Below, piece by piece: positions 35,325 to 44,522 of a stretch of DNA of 64,000 bases. The notes below the pieces were generated by a model. The model was not told the origin of the DNA. It saw only the letters and a list, made by a program, of their open reading frames with translations, and ran no database searches. This stretch comes from an uncultured Oleiphilaceae bacterium. GTDB taxonomy: Bacteria > Pseudomonadota > Gammaproteobacteria > Pseudomonadales > Oleiphilaceae. The DNA is taken from contig CAJXUY010000006.1 of assembly GCA_913060665.1 (NCBI GenBank), forward strand, positions 62,001 through 126,000. Direction: 5' to 3'. Each line of letters starts with the position of its first letter. The first letter of the stretch is position 1. Both the position numbers and the translations under genes were made by a program.

Positions 35325-36721
35325 CCATGTTTAGACCTGAGCAAAATCATACTTCCGACACTTCCAAAGCTAAAAACACGTCCGAAGCAAACGACAGAGC
35401 AACACTCTGCCCTGCCTTGTTTATCAGCGCTATTGCATCAGGGCAAGGTAAAACGACGATCACCGCTGGCCTTGCTCGCTACCACCGTAACCAAGGTCGT
35501 AAGGTTCGCGTATTTAAAACCGGCCCCGATTACCTTGACCCGCTTATTCTTGAACAAGCAGCGGGTAGCCCCGCAGAGCAACTCGACCTGTGGATGGTAG
35601 GGAAAAAACGCTGTCGACACTTCCTTTATCAAGCCGCCCAAGAGGCCGACCTTATTCTGATTGAAGGGGTCATGGGGCTTTATGATGGCGACCCAAGCGG
35701 TGCCGACTTAGCAGAGTACTTTGGCATTCCGGTGGTCGCTATTATCAGCGCCCCCACCATGGCTCAAACCATGGGCGCAATCGCGCTAGGTTTAACCCAA
35801 TACCGCCCATCACTGCCGTTCGCAGGTGTTATTGCCAATACACTGGGCAGCGATCGCCATGCTGAATTAATCAAAGAAAGTATGCCTGACACGATTGCTC
35901 TATTGGGCTGCCTAAAAAAACAAAATGCATTGACATTACCGCAACGACATTTAGGCCTTGTTCGCCCCCACGAATTAGAAAACTACGATGATAGGCTCAA
36001 CCACATTGCCAATATCATTGAATCTGCTGGGTTGGGGGAATTACCTACCCAGGTTAAGTTTTACGACGAAGCTGAAGAGCAAGGTGGTCACGACCCATCA
36101 GGCCATTCAAATTCATTAGCGGGGATTAGAATCGGTATTGCCAGAGATGAGGCGTTTAGTTTTATTTACCCAGCAAACCTGAAATTATTAAAACGCTTAG
36201 GCGCAGAACTGCACTTTTTCTCACCTTGTTCAGATCAAGAGTTGCCTGATGTAGACAGTTTATGGCTTCCGGGGGGATACCCTGAGCTGCACCTTGAAAC
36301 AATTAGCCAAAATGTACCGATGAGACAGGCCATTAAATCGTTTTACCAACAGGGCCATAAGATTCTCGCTGAATGTGGCGGTATGCTCTATGCTCAGCAG
36401 TCGATCCTTACACTTGACCAACAAACATGGCCGATGGCAGGGCTCATTCCCGGTGTGGGCGTGATGCGTACCAAAGGCGGCTGCCAAGGTATGCAGAGCG
36501 CAGCATTGCCTGAGGGTGAGTTGAGAGGCCATGCTCATCACCGCAGCAAAAGTGAAGAAACATTGCCCGCTATAGTGTTTGGTAAACGTATTAAACACCC
36601 CGCACCCGGAGAGCCCGTGGTAAGAAGCAAAGGTTTAACCGCGTCTTATCTGCACTTTTATTTTCCTTCAAACCAAGCTGCGACCATTCGCCTGTTTCAC
36701 CCTAAGGAGGTGCTGGGCTAA
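35318..36721 (+). CDS. cobB: Cobyrinate a,c-diamide synthase, copy 1
   Basis: CobB/CbiA amidates the a and c side chains of (hydrogeno)cobyrinate using glutamine and ATP. The N-terminal ATPase half has the P-loop IASGQGKTTITAGLA, then RVFKTGPDYLDPLI and LIEGVMGLYDGDPSG. The C-terminal glutamine amidotransferase half has LWLPGGYPELHLE and the nucleophile loop ILAECGGMLYA, with LRGHAHHRS near the end. Either GTG 35318 or ATG 35327 could start it. Its stop overlaps the stop of a second, convergent cobB by 4 nt. It is the last gene of the riboswitch-proximal group. Confidence 0.93.
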   Translation: MVTMFRPEQNHTSDTSKAKNTSEANDRATLCPALFISAIASGQGKTTITAGLARYHRNQGRKVRVFKTGPDYLDPLILEQAAGSPAEQLDLWMVGKKRCRHFLYQAAQEADLILIEGVMGLYDGDPSGADLAEYFGIPVVAIISAPTMAQTMGAIALGLTQYRPSLPFAGVIANTLGSDRHAELIKESMPDTIALLGCLKKQNALTLPQRHLGLVRPHELENYDDRLNHIANIIESAGLGELPTQVKFYDEAEEQGGHDPSGHSNSLAGIRIGIARDEAFSFIYPANLKLLKRLGAELHFFSPCSDQELPDVDSLWLPGGYPELHLETISQNVPMRQAIKSFYQQGHKILAECGGMLYAQQSILTLDQQTWPMAGLIPGVGVMRTKGGCQGMQSAALPEGELRGHAHHRSKSEETLPAIVFGKRIKHPAPGEPVVRSKGLTASYLHFYFPSNQAATIRLFHPKEVLG

Positions 36722-38145
36722 TGAGTGCTAGTGTCACGGGAACAAAAAAAACGGGCCACAGCCTCTCGATTGGAGGGGAAGTAGGCATGGAAATAAGAAC
36801 AGCGGATAGAGCCAATTTGAAACAACGCTTCGCCTCGACGTTGATCCCGTTGCCGAATCCCGTAGGCAATGGGTTCGAGCGTTTTATCACCAACGGCCTC
36901 ACTGCCGAGCGTCATTTCAGAGTGGTGGAAGGTATGACCACGCAATTCACCTTCAGGCCAACGAAGCGTTTGCAGGCCGAGCCCTTGAAAACGCGCTTTC
37001 ATCTCGGCCTTACCGGGAATAAAGCCACACATGCGGTTGACAGAACCATCAATCATCACCAGCTCATCAAGCAAGAAAAGCATGCCGCCACACTCAGCAA
37101 GCACGGGTGTGTTATTGTCGATCAAAGTTTTAAGGCTAGTTTGAGTGAGTCGGCAGCCACTCAGTTGATCCGCAAAAAGCTCGGGGTATCCACCCGGCAA
37201 CCAAACGCCTTCACAGTCGGGAACCGCTTCGTTTTCGAGGGGCGAAAAGAAGGTCAATTCGGCCCCCAAAGATCTCAGCAACTCAAGGTTGGCTTGATAG
37301 ATAAAGCCAAAAGCACTATCTCTAGCAATGGCGATACGCTGGCCAGTCAAAGGCTCGTACAGCGTGAGCTCACCCACAACCGGGTTATTGATGTTAGTCT
37401 GGGGCGACTTGGGCAATGTAAAACTGATCGCCTCAGGCAGTCGCTCGATTCCGGCAGCAATACCTGGCTCCAGCAAAACATCAACCGCATCATCAAGCCA
37501 TTGGTCAAGGCTAGCCAGTTCGCTAGCTTGAACCAACCCGAGGTGTCGCTCTGGAAGGGTCAGCCTTTTGTCTCTGGGGACACCTGCAATAAGGGCTACT
37601 CGAGCAGGGGTTCCTTGCTTGATCAACTGGAAGTGATGGGGGCTGCCAATACCGTTGGCGATCACACCACCAAAAGGCAGATCTTGCTGAAAGCTTTGCA
37701 ACCCATGAGCAATAGCACCGAATGTTTGAGCAATACCTTTGGCGTCAATCACCACTACGATAGGCACTCCGAGCAACCTGGCCAAATCAGCACTGGTGTT
37801 TCTCGCCTGTCCATCAAACAACCCCATAGCGCACTCAATGATGATCAGGTCATTATTGCTCGCAGCACGATGCAACATACAGCGGATGTCAAACTCACCG
37901 GTCATCCAGAGGTCGATGTTAAACACCGCTTGTCCCGACGCACATTCATGGATCATCGGGTCGAGAAAATCAGGGCCAGTCTTAAAAACCTGCACTCTGC
38001 GACCTTTATTCAGGTGCAGTCGAGCAAGCAATGCCGTCAAGGTTGTTTTGCCATGCCCCGAACCGGGAGATGCGATCATCAAGACCGGACAAAAAGCGTC
38101 CTCAATCGATCTGGTGCTCTCAATAGTGTTGTGATCGCTACTCAT
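36718..38145 (-). CDS. cobB: Cobyrinate a,c-diamide synthase, copy 2 (inverted)
   Basis: A 475-residue CobB/CbiA homologue on the opposite strand. The motifs are intact: P-loop IASPGSGHGKTTLTALLA, VFKTGPDFLDPMIHE, IIIECAMGLFDGQ, then WLPGGYPELFADQ, LAECGGMLFLL and LRGHTFHHSEM. It differs from copy 1 at many positions, so it is an old paralogue or an acquired gene rather than a recent duplication. It converges tail-to-tail with copy 1 and interrupts the otherwise plus-strand locus. It diverges from the NiCoT gene with a 108-nt gap. The antisense frame is also long but is a shadow. Confidence 0.92.
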   Translation of the reverse strand: MSSDHNTIESTRSIEDAFCPVLMIASPGSGHGKTTLTALLARLHLNKGRRVQVFKTGPDFLDPMIHECASGQAVFNIDLWMTGEFDIRCMLHRAASNNDLIIIECAMGLFDGQARNTSADLARLLGVPIVVVIDAKGIAQTFGAIAHGLQSFQQDLPFGGVIANGIGSPHHFQLIKQGTPARVALIAGVPRDKRLTLPERHLGLVQASELASLDQWLDDAVDVLLEPGIAAGIERLPEAISFTLPKSPQTNINNPVVGELTLYEPLTGQRIAIARDSAFGFIYQANLELLRSLGAELTFFSPLENEAVPDCEGVWLPGGYPELFADQLSGCRLTQTSLKTLIDNNTPVLAECGGMLFLLDELVMIDGSVNRMCGFIPGKAEMKARFQGLGLQTLRWPEGELRGHTFHHSEMTLGSEAVGDKTLEPIAYGIRQRDQRRGEALFQIGSIRCSYFHAYFPSNREAVARFFCSRDTSTH

Positions 38146-38253
38146 AGGCTAAACTCTGTACTCGATAGACCTTGTCCAGAGCGCAGTATAAGCGAAAGTC
38201 ATCATAAACCCGAAAACATAAATCCGAAAAAACATTAAGTAGAGATATTTAAC

Positions 38254-38931
38254 ATGATTGATTTATCTATTATCGCGCTATTAAGCACGGGCTTGGGCTT
38301 AGGCTTATTACATGCTTTTGACGCAGACCACATTATGGCCGTTTCGACGCTATCAAGTAAGCGACCCAGTATGAAGCAAGCGATGAAATTCTGCGTACAG
38401 TGGGCTTTAGGTCACGGAGGCGTGCTGATTGCACTGGGTCTACTTATATTCGCACTAGGTGTACAAGTTCCTGAAAGTCTATCGCTCTGGGCTGAAAGAG
38501 CCGTAGGATTCATGCTGATAGGGTTAGGTGTTTGGTTGTTGTACAGCCTCTGGAATCAATCAGTCCGTATACATGTACACCAGCACGGCGATATGACCCA
38601 CGCACACTTAGCAAACGACCACAGTAGCAAACATAGCCACACCCCTGTTTTAGTCGGTATTACCCATGGTTTAGCGGGCAGTGCTCCCGTTCTTGCTTTG
38701 ATTCCCGCAGTCAGCCAAGGTCGCGTTGATGTGGCTATCGGCTACATCGTATTGTTTTCTCTGGGTGTTATGCTGAGTATGTTCGTATTTGGTGCTTCAC
38801 TCGGAGGGCTTCAAAAATGGCTGCAGAATCGCAGCAACCTGCTGTTCAACCTTAGTCGAGGAAGCGTCGCCTGCCTATCAGTAGTATTGGGTGGACTGTG
38901 GATTGCTGAAAGCTTCACTCCGGTCGCTTAG
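38254..38931 (+). CDS. NiCoT-like nickel/cobalt transporter
   Basis: A 225-residue membrane protein with about six segments and the nickel/cobalt transporter signature LHAFDADHIMAVSTL near residues 20-34. A second motif LGHGGVLIALG lies near 50. A cytoplasmic-side loop with VHVHQHGDMTHAHLAND and HSSKHSHTP (about 105-135) is rich in histidine. It lacks the full eight-helix length of HoxN/NixA and is closer to the short UreH-like forms. Placement in the B12 locus favours cobalt. It heads the second plus-strand group, 7 nt before cbiD, without a riboswitch in its leader. Confidence 0.8.
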   Translation: MIDLSIIALLSTGLGLGLLHAFDADHIMAVSTLSSKRPSMKQAMKFCVQWALGHGGVLIALGLLIFALGVQVPESLSLWAERAVGFMLIGLGVWLLYSLWNQSVRIHVHQHGDMTHAHLANDHSSKHSHTPVLVGITHGLAGSAPVLALIPAVSQGRVDVAIGYIVLFSLGVMLSMFVFGASLGGLQKWLQNRSNLLFNLSRGSVACLSVVLGGLWIAESFTPVA

Positions 38932-38937
38932 CCTCCA

Positions 38938-40065
38938 ATGCGTGAAGAGTCATCGGAAACCAAGCGACCACTGCGCAGCGGCTATACTACCGGTGCCTGT
39001 GCCACGGCGACCAGCCTGGCCGCTGCTCGCTTGTTACTCGGTGGCCCGATCACTGAAACCTGCACCATTACGCTACCCCGTGGACAGCATGTAGAGTTTT
39101 CATTAACCGGTTGCCGTTTAACATCACCCAAGGTCGCGTTTGCTTCAACCATAAAAGATGCTGGCGATGACCCAGATGTCACTCATGGAGCGACAGTTTT
39201 TGCAGAAGTCTCATTACGAGATGAAACTGGCATCAATTTTAATGCAGCTCAAGGCGTTGGCACGGTGACACGAGAAGGCTTATCTATTGATAAAGGCGAG
39301 GCTGCGATCAACCCTGTCCCTAGACGAATGATGCAGTCACACCTAGAACAGCTCGCCTATGAGAGTCATTACGAGGGTGGCTTTAACGTCAATATTGGTA
39401 TTGAAGATGGCGAACAAATTGCCACTAAAACAATGAACCCAAGACTAGGCATTGTCGGCGGGCTATCGATTTTAGGAACGACCGGTATTGTACGCCCCTT
39501 CTCATGCTCTGCTTATATTGCATCTATTCAACAGGGTATCGATGTCGCGTATAAAAATGGGCTCCAGCACATAGCGGCCTGCACCGGCTCGACCAGTGAA
39601 ACCCGTGCACAAACAGAGTATCAACTGCCTGAGATGGGCTTAATAGAAATGGGCGACTTTGTCGGTGCGGTACTTAAACATATCAGGCATGCACCCGTTG
39701 CCAAACTCTCGTTGATAGGAGGATTTGGTAAGTTCAGTAAACTCGCCAACGGACACATGGACCTTCATAGTCGTTCTTCGAGTATCGACCTTGAAGAGCT
39801 GGCCGATAAAGCAGCAGTTGCAGGGGCTAACAAAGGGTTATGTGAACAAATCAGAATCTCTAACACCAGCTTACAAGCGCTAAAACTGTGTCAGAAACAT
39901 AACATCCCGCTCGGCAATATTATTTGTGAACACGCTCGCTCTGTCGCGGCTGCGATTATTCCCGCCACGGTTCAAATAGAAGTCTGGGCAATTGATAAAC
40001 AAGGTGAGGTCGTAGGGCACGCAGACTGGTGTGATGGTCAACGCCCTCCGAGATATAAAGAATGA
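38938..40065 (+). CDS. cbiD: Cobalt-precorrin-5B (C1)-methyltransferase CbiD
   Basis: CbiD methylates C1 of the contracted corrin ring in the early-cobalt pathway, using SAM. The N-terminal signature [20 protein letters not shown] is diagnostic, followed by [15 protein letters not shown] [42 protein letters not shown] and CTGSTSE. The 375 residues match the family. It overlaps the next gene by 4 nt. The equivalent step in the late-cobalt pathway uses CobF, not seen here, so CbiD presumably supplies this methylation. Confidence 0.95.
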   Translation: MREESSETKRPLRSGYTTGACATATSLAAARLLLGGPITETCTITLPRGQHVEFSLTGCRLTSPKVAFASTIKDAGDDPDVTHGATVFAEVSLRDETGINFNAAQGVGTVTREGLSIDKGEAAINPVPRRMMQSHLEQLAYESHYEGGFNVNIGIEDGEQIATKTMNPRLGIVGGLSILGTTGIVRPFSCSAYIASIQQGIDVAYKNGLQHIAACTGSTSETRAQTEYQLPEMGLIEMGDFVGAVLKHIRHAPVAKLSLIGGFGKFSKLANGHMDLHSRSSSIDLEELADKAAVAGANKGLCEQIRISNTSLQALKLCQKHNIPLGNIICEHARSVAAAIIPATVQIEVWAIDKQGEVVGHADWCDGQRPPRYKE

Positions 40066-40832
40066 AAGTGCTATTGTTAGGGGGAACACGAGACGCCATC
40101 AACATTGCACACGCACTGCTGGCGCTCAACGAATCTGGCGTTCAGCACATAGAGCTGATTTACAGCATTGCCGGAATCGTTAGGCAGCCCAAGATCAACT
40201 GCGCTATTCATACTGGAGGCTTTAGTCAATTCTCTACCGGAGCAGTGAGTAGTGCTAGCCAGCTAGGTATGAAGCGCTTTATACAACAAAACAATATCGA
40301 TAACGTTGTTGATGCTACACACCCATACGCCGTAACTATCAGCAAAAACGCCTCTATTGTTTGCGAATTGCTCAACATACCGTTTTTTAAGTATGTACGC
40401 CCAGCATGGCTAGCTACCGACGACGACAACTGGGTTGAGGTTAATAATTGGGCTGAAGCCAAAAAAGCGATATATCCATTTAAACGCCCTTTTATTACCA
40501 TTGGGCGAATAGCAAACCATGATGTTAATTCAATTCCAAAGCATCAGTATTGGATTATTCGGTCTGCTATTGAAGCAAGCCACACTCAAGATCGTTACTG
40601 CTTAATCAAAGCCATCGGCCCCTTTTTGAAAGAGCAAGAAATTGAGCTATTGAAGACACATCAGATTGATGTTGTGGTGTGTAAAAACAGTGGTGGCAGC
40701 GCCGTTGATGGAAAACTTAGTGCAGCACGAGAATTAAATTTACCCGTTATCATGTTAAGTAGGCCTGAAACGGGCAGAAGCTACGGCAACCTTTATGATA
40801 ATGAACGTGACCTGATCAAAGCCATTCGCTGA
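40062..40832 (+). CDS. cobK: Precorrin-6A / cobalt-precorrin-6A reductase
   Basis: A CobK/CbiJ reductase that uses NADPH to reduce the macrocycle after C1 methylation. It begins [19 protein letters not shown]. The conserved region [15 protein letters not shown] is near residue 86, [14 protein letters not shown] near 145, and [20 protein letters not shown] with [11 protein letters not shown] near the C-terminus. The 256-residue length is typical. ATGA overlap with cbiD implies translational coupling. Confidence 0.93.
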   Translation: MKVLLLGGTRDAINIAHALLALNESGVQHIELIYSIAGIVRQPKINCAIHTGGFSQFSTGAVSSASQLGMKRFIQQNNIDNVVDATHPYAVTISKNASIVCELLNIPFFKYVRPAWLATDDDNWVEVNNWAEAKKAIYPFKRPFITIGRIANHDVNSIPKHQYWIIRSAIEASHTQDRYCLIKAIGPFLKEQEIELLKTHQIDVVVCKNSGGSAVDGKLSAARELNLPVIMLSRPETGRSYGNLYDNERDLIKAIR

Positions 40833-40886
40833 TTGATAGGCATTTTAAAAACAAACAGTTACAGATAAACATTGACCGAGAGAGTT

Positions 40887-41834
40887 ATGAGTGATAATCA
40901 AAAACCAGCACTATTAGTAGTAGGACACGGATCAAGGGATGTTGACGCCGTTGCAGAGTTCCACCAGCTTGCAGAACATTTTCAAGAGAAGTACCCCGAT
41001 AGACTCTGTGCAACCGGTTTTCTCGAGTTCGCTCGACCAGTCATCGCAGATGGTATCGAGAAACTAGTGGCTCAAGGCGCAACTAAAATAACCGCTATTC
41101 CCGGTATGTTAATGGCAGCAGGTCACGCAAAAAACGATATCCCTAGTGAATTAAATACTTTGCAAGCTGAAATCGAAGGCATCGATATCACCTATGGAAC
41201 ACATTTAGGTGTTCACGCCAACATGGTACGTGCATCTGCGGCTCGAATTGAAGAAGCCGAAGCCAAAATGGTTAAAAAGTTTGGTGATGACTACGACCGA
41301 AAAGACACACTATTAGTCGTCGTGGGACGCGGTGCATCCGATAGTGATGCCAACTCAAACATCAGCAAAATTACGCGTATGCTTGAAGAAGGTATGGGCT
41401 TTGGTTGGGCAATCACCTGTTTCAGTGGCGTCACCTCACCGTTGGTTGATGAAGCGCTAGAGCGCGCCCACGGTCTAGGCTATAAAAAAGTGATTGTATT
41501 CCCATACTTTATGTTTACGGGTCGATTAGTTGAGAAGATCTATGAATGGGCTGATGACTATCAAGCAAAACACCCAGACGTTACCGTCGTTAATGCGCCC
41601 TACCTAAATGATCACCCGTTGGTGCTTGAAACCTTTATGGAAAAAATGGAAGAAGCTGAAAAAGGCACTGGCAATATGAACTGTCAAATGTGCCAGTATC
41701 GTGTGCAGATTCTAGGTAGCGAACATAAAGTCGGTGCCCCTCAAGAAGGCCACCACCACCATGTTAGAGGCTCCGGTACCGATGCGGATCACGGACATAG
41801 TCATGATCACCATCACGGTCATGATCATAAGTAA
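40887..41834 (+). CDS. cbiX: Sirohydrochlorin cobaltochelatase CbiX, long form
   Basis: Inserts Co2+ into sirohydrochlorin, the committing step of early-cobalt B12 synthesis. The class II chelatase fold is duplicated: VVGHGSRDVDAVAEF with IPGMLMAAGHAKNDI in the first half, and VVGRGASDSDANSNI with FPYFMFTGRLVEKI in the second. After the fold come MNCQMCQYRVQI (two cysteines, possibly part of an iron-sulfur or metal site) and a histidine-rich tail ending DHHHGHDHK. The start is ATG 40887 after GAGAGAG; an upstream TTG would add five codons. It is the clearest early-cobalt marker here. Confidence 0.92.
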   Translation: MSDNQKPALLVVGHGSRDVDAVAEFHQLAEHFQEKYPDRLCATGFLEFARPVIADGIEKLVAQGATKITAIPGMLMAAGHAKNDIPSELNTLQAEIEGIDITYGTHLGVHANMVRASAARIEEAEAKMVKKFGDDYDRKDTLLVVVGRGASDSDANSNISKITRMLEEGMGFGWAITCFSGVTSPLVDEALERAHGLGYKKVIVFPYFMFTGRLVEKIYEWADDYQAKHPDVTVVNAPYLNDHPLVLETFMEKMEEAEKGTGNMNCQMCQYRVQILGSEHKVGAPQEGHHHHVRGSGTDADHGHSHDHHHGHDHK

Positions 41835-41842
41835 GACATACT

Positions 41843-42481
41843 ATGTACGAATATGAAAAAGACCCTCATGCGATTGAAGTGGAGTCATTCCGCCAGATTA
41901 GGGAATTGACCGACCTGAGCTCTTTCACGACAGATGAAGCTCAGTTAGTTATGCGGTTGATACATACTTGTGGTGACCCTTCACTTATCGACGACATCTT
42001 TCTTTCTAAGCAAGCGGTATCGTCAGGGCTAAAGGCTGCAGCGGATAAATCCGTTGTGCTTTGCGATGTTGAGATGGTCAAACAGGGTTTAACCCGGCGC
42101 TTTCAAGATAGTCCAGTACATTGCTTTTTAAACGATGAGCGCGTGCCTGCACTCGCCAAATCAAAAGGCGAAACCCGCTCAATGGCCGCGTTAGAGTTAT
42201 GGCAGCCGCACTTAAAAGACAGTGTCGTCATCATTGGAAATGCCCCCACAGCGCTGTTTAGATTATTAGAAATGATAGCTGCGGGTGCAGACAAACCCGC
42301 GCTAATTATCGGTATGCCAGTGGGGTTTGTTGGTGCTGCGGAGTCCAAAGAAGCACTCATCGAAGCGAGTGATCGCATGAATCTAAATGTCATGTCTCTA
42401 AGGGGCCGAAGAGGCGGTAGTGCGCTTTCTGCTAGCGCCTGGAATGCCTGCTTGAGACTTTCACGAGGTGTTCGTTTCTGA
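41843..42481 (+). CDS. cobH: Precorrin-8X methylmutase (CobH/CbiC)
   Basis: Moves the C11 methyl group to C12 to give (hydrogeno)cobyrinate. The 212-residue protein starts YEYEKDPHAIEVESFRQIR, the usual CobH/CbiC opening with a catalytic-site histidine further on. It continues with VMRLIHTCGDPSLIDDI, CDVEMVKQGL, IIGNAPTALFRLLEMI and GMPVGFVGAAESKEAL. It shares one base with the cobL start (TGATG). The substrate is cobalt-bound if the early-cobalt route operates. Confidence 0.95.
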   Translation: MYEYEKDPHAIEVESFRQIRELTDLSSFTTDEAQLVMRLIHTCGDPSLIDDIFLSKQAVSSGLKAAADKSVVLCDVEMVKQGLTRRFQDSPVHCFLNDERVPALAKSKGETRSMAALELWQPHLKDSVVIIGNAPTALFRLLEMIAAGADKPALIIGMPVGFVGAAESKEALIEASDRMNLNVMSLRGRRGGSALSASAWNACLRLSRGVRF

Positions 42482-43767
42482 TGAATACTCTTTCTCCATT
42501 ACAATGGTCAGGCCCCCCCATTCAGGTGGTTGGCCTTGGTGTCGGCTCAGAAAGTGGCCCTCAACTAGGGCATATAGCACTAGCAGCGCTGGCGGATGCA
42601 GACTGGATTGTAGGCGCCGCGCACCAACTTGAGAAAGTCGCAAGGTATAAACTTAAAGGTGAACAGATACCCTACCCGTCTCCATTCGCCACATTATCTG
42701 AATGGCTTATAGAACACCAACACCAACGTATTGTGTTGTTAGGCTCCGGCGACCCACTTTACTATGGGCTAGGCGACTGGTTGGTAAGAACGGTTGGTCG
42801 AGAGCAACTGATATTCCATGCCAATATATCCAGCATTCAAGCAGCGTTTCATCAATTAGGACTACCATGGCAAGATGCCGAAATCATCAGCCTTCACGGC
42901 AGACCGCTCACCAGTATACGTGCACGTATTCAACCCAACCGATGGTATGCTGCTTTGACCGATCAACACAGCCACCCTTCGGCCATTGCAAAAGAACTGA
43001 TTGAGTGCCAGTTCGAACAGTCAACTCTTTGGGTCTGCGAAGACTTAGGTGGCCCAGCGCAGAACATCAGGTCTTTCCAAGTCGTTGACCCTGAACTTAC
43101 CACCGCTAACGTCAACCCGCTTCATGTGACTATTATTCAGTGCCAAGGCAATGGTGGGTTGTTGCCTACATTTCCCGGTATCGCAGATGAATTATTTGAA
43201 ACCGGAAAAGAACCTGGCCAAGGGCTTATCACCAAAAAGGAAGTCCGTTTAGCCATACTCTCTCAGCTCGCGCCAAAGGCTGACGATATCGGCTGGGATA
43301 TTGGGGCTGGCTGTGGCAGTGTGGCGATTGAATGGGCTCGCTGGAACCCGTTTGGCAACGTCTTCGCCATCGAAAATAATATCGAAAGGCTCACCTATTG
43401 CCGCACCAACCAAACTAAATTTGGTGTGGTTAATAACCTGAAGCTCATCGAAGGTACCGCGCCTGATGCCTATGATGCACTACCCGACCCTGATGCTGTA
43501 TTCATAGGCGGTAGTGGCGGCCAACTAACCCAGATCTTGGAAACCACACTATCGAGGCTAAAACCTGCTGGTCGAATCGTCGCATCCGCAGTCACTGAAA
43601 CCACTAAAGCAACGCTTATAAAGTTTGCCGAAGACCTGCCCGGATCAATATCCGTTGCGTGGTCTCAGGTAGCCATTTCTCGCGGCGGTTCAATTGCCAA
43701 TCAACTCATCATGCGTCCACAACTGCCTGTCACGTTGATGACATTAACAAAGGGTGTCGATCATTGA
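42481..43767 (+). CDS. cobL: Precorrin-6Y C5,15-methyltransferase, decarboxylating (CobL/CbiET)
   Basis: A 428-residue fusion. The N-terminal CbiE-like methyltransferase (about 15-215) has VVGLGVGSESGPQLGHIAL and LLGSGDPLYYGLGDWLV. The C-terminal CbiT-like domain (about 235-420) has LTKKEVRLAIL-like ITKKEVRLAILSQLAP, IGWDIGAGCGSVAIEWAR and FIGGSGGQ. Together they methylate C5 and C15 and remove the acetate carboxyl. Some bacteria keep two proteins here, so the fused form is the CobL type. It overlaps cobH by 1 nt and cobI by 4 nt. Confidence 0.95.
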   Translation: MNTLSPLQWSGPPIQVVGLGVGSESGPQLGHIALAALADADWIVGAAHQLEKVARYKLKGEQIPYPSPFATLSEWLIEHQHQRIVLLGSGDPLYYGLGDWLVRTVGREQLIFHANISSIQAAFHQLGLPWQDAEIISLHGRPLTSIRARIQPNRWYAALTDQHSHPSAIAKELIECQFEQSTLWVCEDLGGPAQNIRSFQVVDPELTTANVNPLHVTIIQCQGNGGLLPTFPGIADELFETGKEPGQGLITKKEVRLAILSQLAPKADDIGWDIGAGCGSVAIEWARWNPFGNVFAIENNIERLTYCRTNQTKFGVVNNLKLIEGTAPDAYDALPDPDAVFIGGSGGQLTQILETTLSRLKPAGRIVASAVTETTKATLIKFAEDLPGSISVAWSQVAISRGGSIANQLIMRPQLPVTLMTLTKGVDH

Positions 43768-44522
43768 ACACAGCTAACAGCAATAGCCCCTCGGCATCGG
43801 GTACTTTTTACGGTCTAGGGGTAGGACCCGGCGACCCAGAGCTCATCACATTAAAAGCAGCCAGACTCATTAAGCAATGTGACGTCATCTGTTACCTCTG
43901 CAATGATTCCGATAGTGATCGGCCCGGTAGGTCTCAGTCAAAACAAATTGCTCAGGACGTGATTGACGATAGAGCATACAACGCTATAGAAATTGCTATC
44001 CCCATGCCCTACAAGCGAGATCGCACAGCCGCCAATCAAGCCTACGACCAAGGGGCTGAAGCGATTAGGGCCGCACTCCGAAAAGGCCAAACAGTGGTTT
44101 TTCTGTGCGAAGGCGACCCGCTATTTTTTGGCTCTTACGCCTACTTACAAGAGAGATTGTGTGAAGAGTTTACCTGCATAGCAATACCCGGCATCAGCTC
44201 ACCTAACGCAGCTAGTGCCGTCGCGGGTATTCCACTCACAATGCAGAAAGAAAACTATGCAGTGCTTTCCGGTCGATTAAGTGATGAAAAAATACTCAGC
44301 CACTTAAATGAGTTTGATAGCTTGGTATTGATGAAAGTAGGCCAATCTAGATCACGGCTTCTCAATTTGCTGAGACACAGCGGCAGACTTCAAGAAGCTG
44401 TTTATATTGAGTATGCGACCAGAGAACAACAAAAGGTCGTTTATGATGTAGCAACCCTCGATGGTGGGGATGGCCCCTACTTTTCCCTATTTATTATTAC
44501 TCGTCAACAAAGGAATGTTTGA
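43764..44522 (+). CDS. cobI: Precorrin-2 C20-methyltransferase (CobI/CbiL)
   Basis: The first methylation of precorrin-2 (or its cobalt form) at C20. The conserved fold begins GTFYGLGVGPGDPELITLKA, then CEGDPLFFGSYAYL and CIAIPGISSPNAASAVAGIP, all typical of the tetrapyrrole methylases. I place the start at TTG 43764 (LNTANSNS), where TTGA overlaps the cobL stop. The frame is open further upstream inside cobL, but that part is antiparallel to known homology. It gives 252 residues, within the family range. Its stop shares one base with the rhuM-fic ATG. Confidence 0.92.
   Translation: MNTANSNSPSASGTFYGLGVGPGDPELITLKAARLIKQCDVICYLCNDSDSDRPGRSQSKQIAQDVIDDRAYNAIEIAIPMPYKRDRTAANQAYDQGAEAIRAALRKGQTVVFLCEGDPLFFGSYAYLQERLCEEFTCIAIPGISSPNAASAVAGIPLTMQKENYAVLSGRLSDEKILSHLNEFDSLVLMKVGQSRSRLLNLLRHSGRLQEAVYIEYATREQQKVVYDVATLDGGDGPYFSLFIITRQQRNV

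Noticed and set aside
36718..38145. Recent duplication of cobB
   Set aside because: The two proteins share motifs but differ widely between them, so a recent copy is unlikely.
36721..38238. A 505-codon open frame on the plus strand, antisense to the second cobB
   Set aside because: The minus-strand frame has all CobB motifs in order. The plus-strand translation has no recognisable domain and mirrors the complementary codons.
38146..38253. Possible second cobalamin riboswitch before the NiCoT gene
   Set aside because: The gap is too short and lacks the ACTGCCCCCGCAA core and B12 box.
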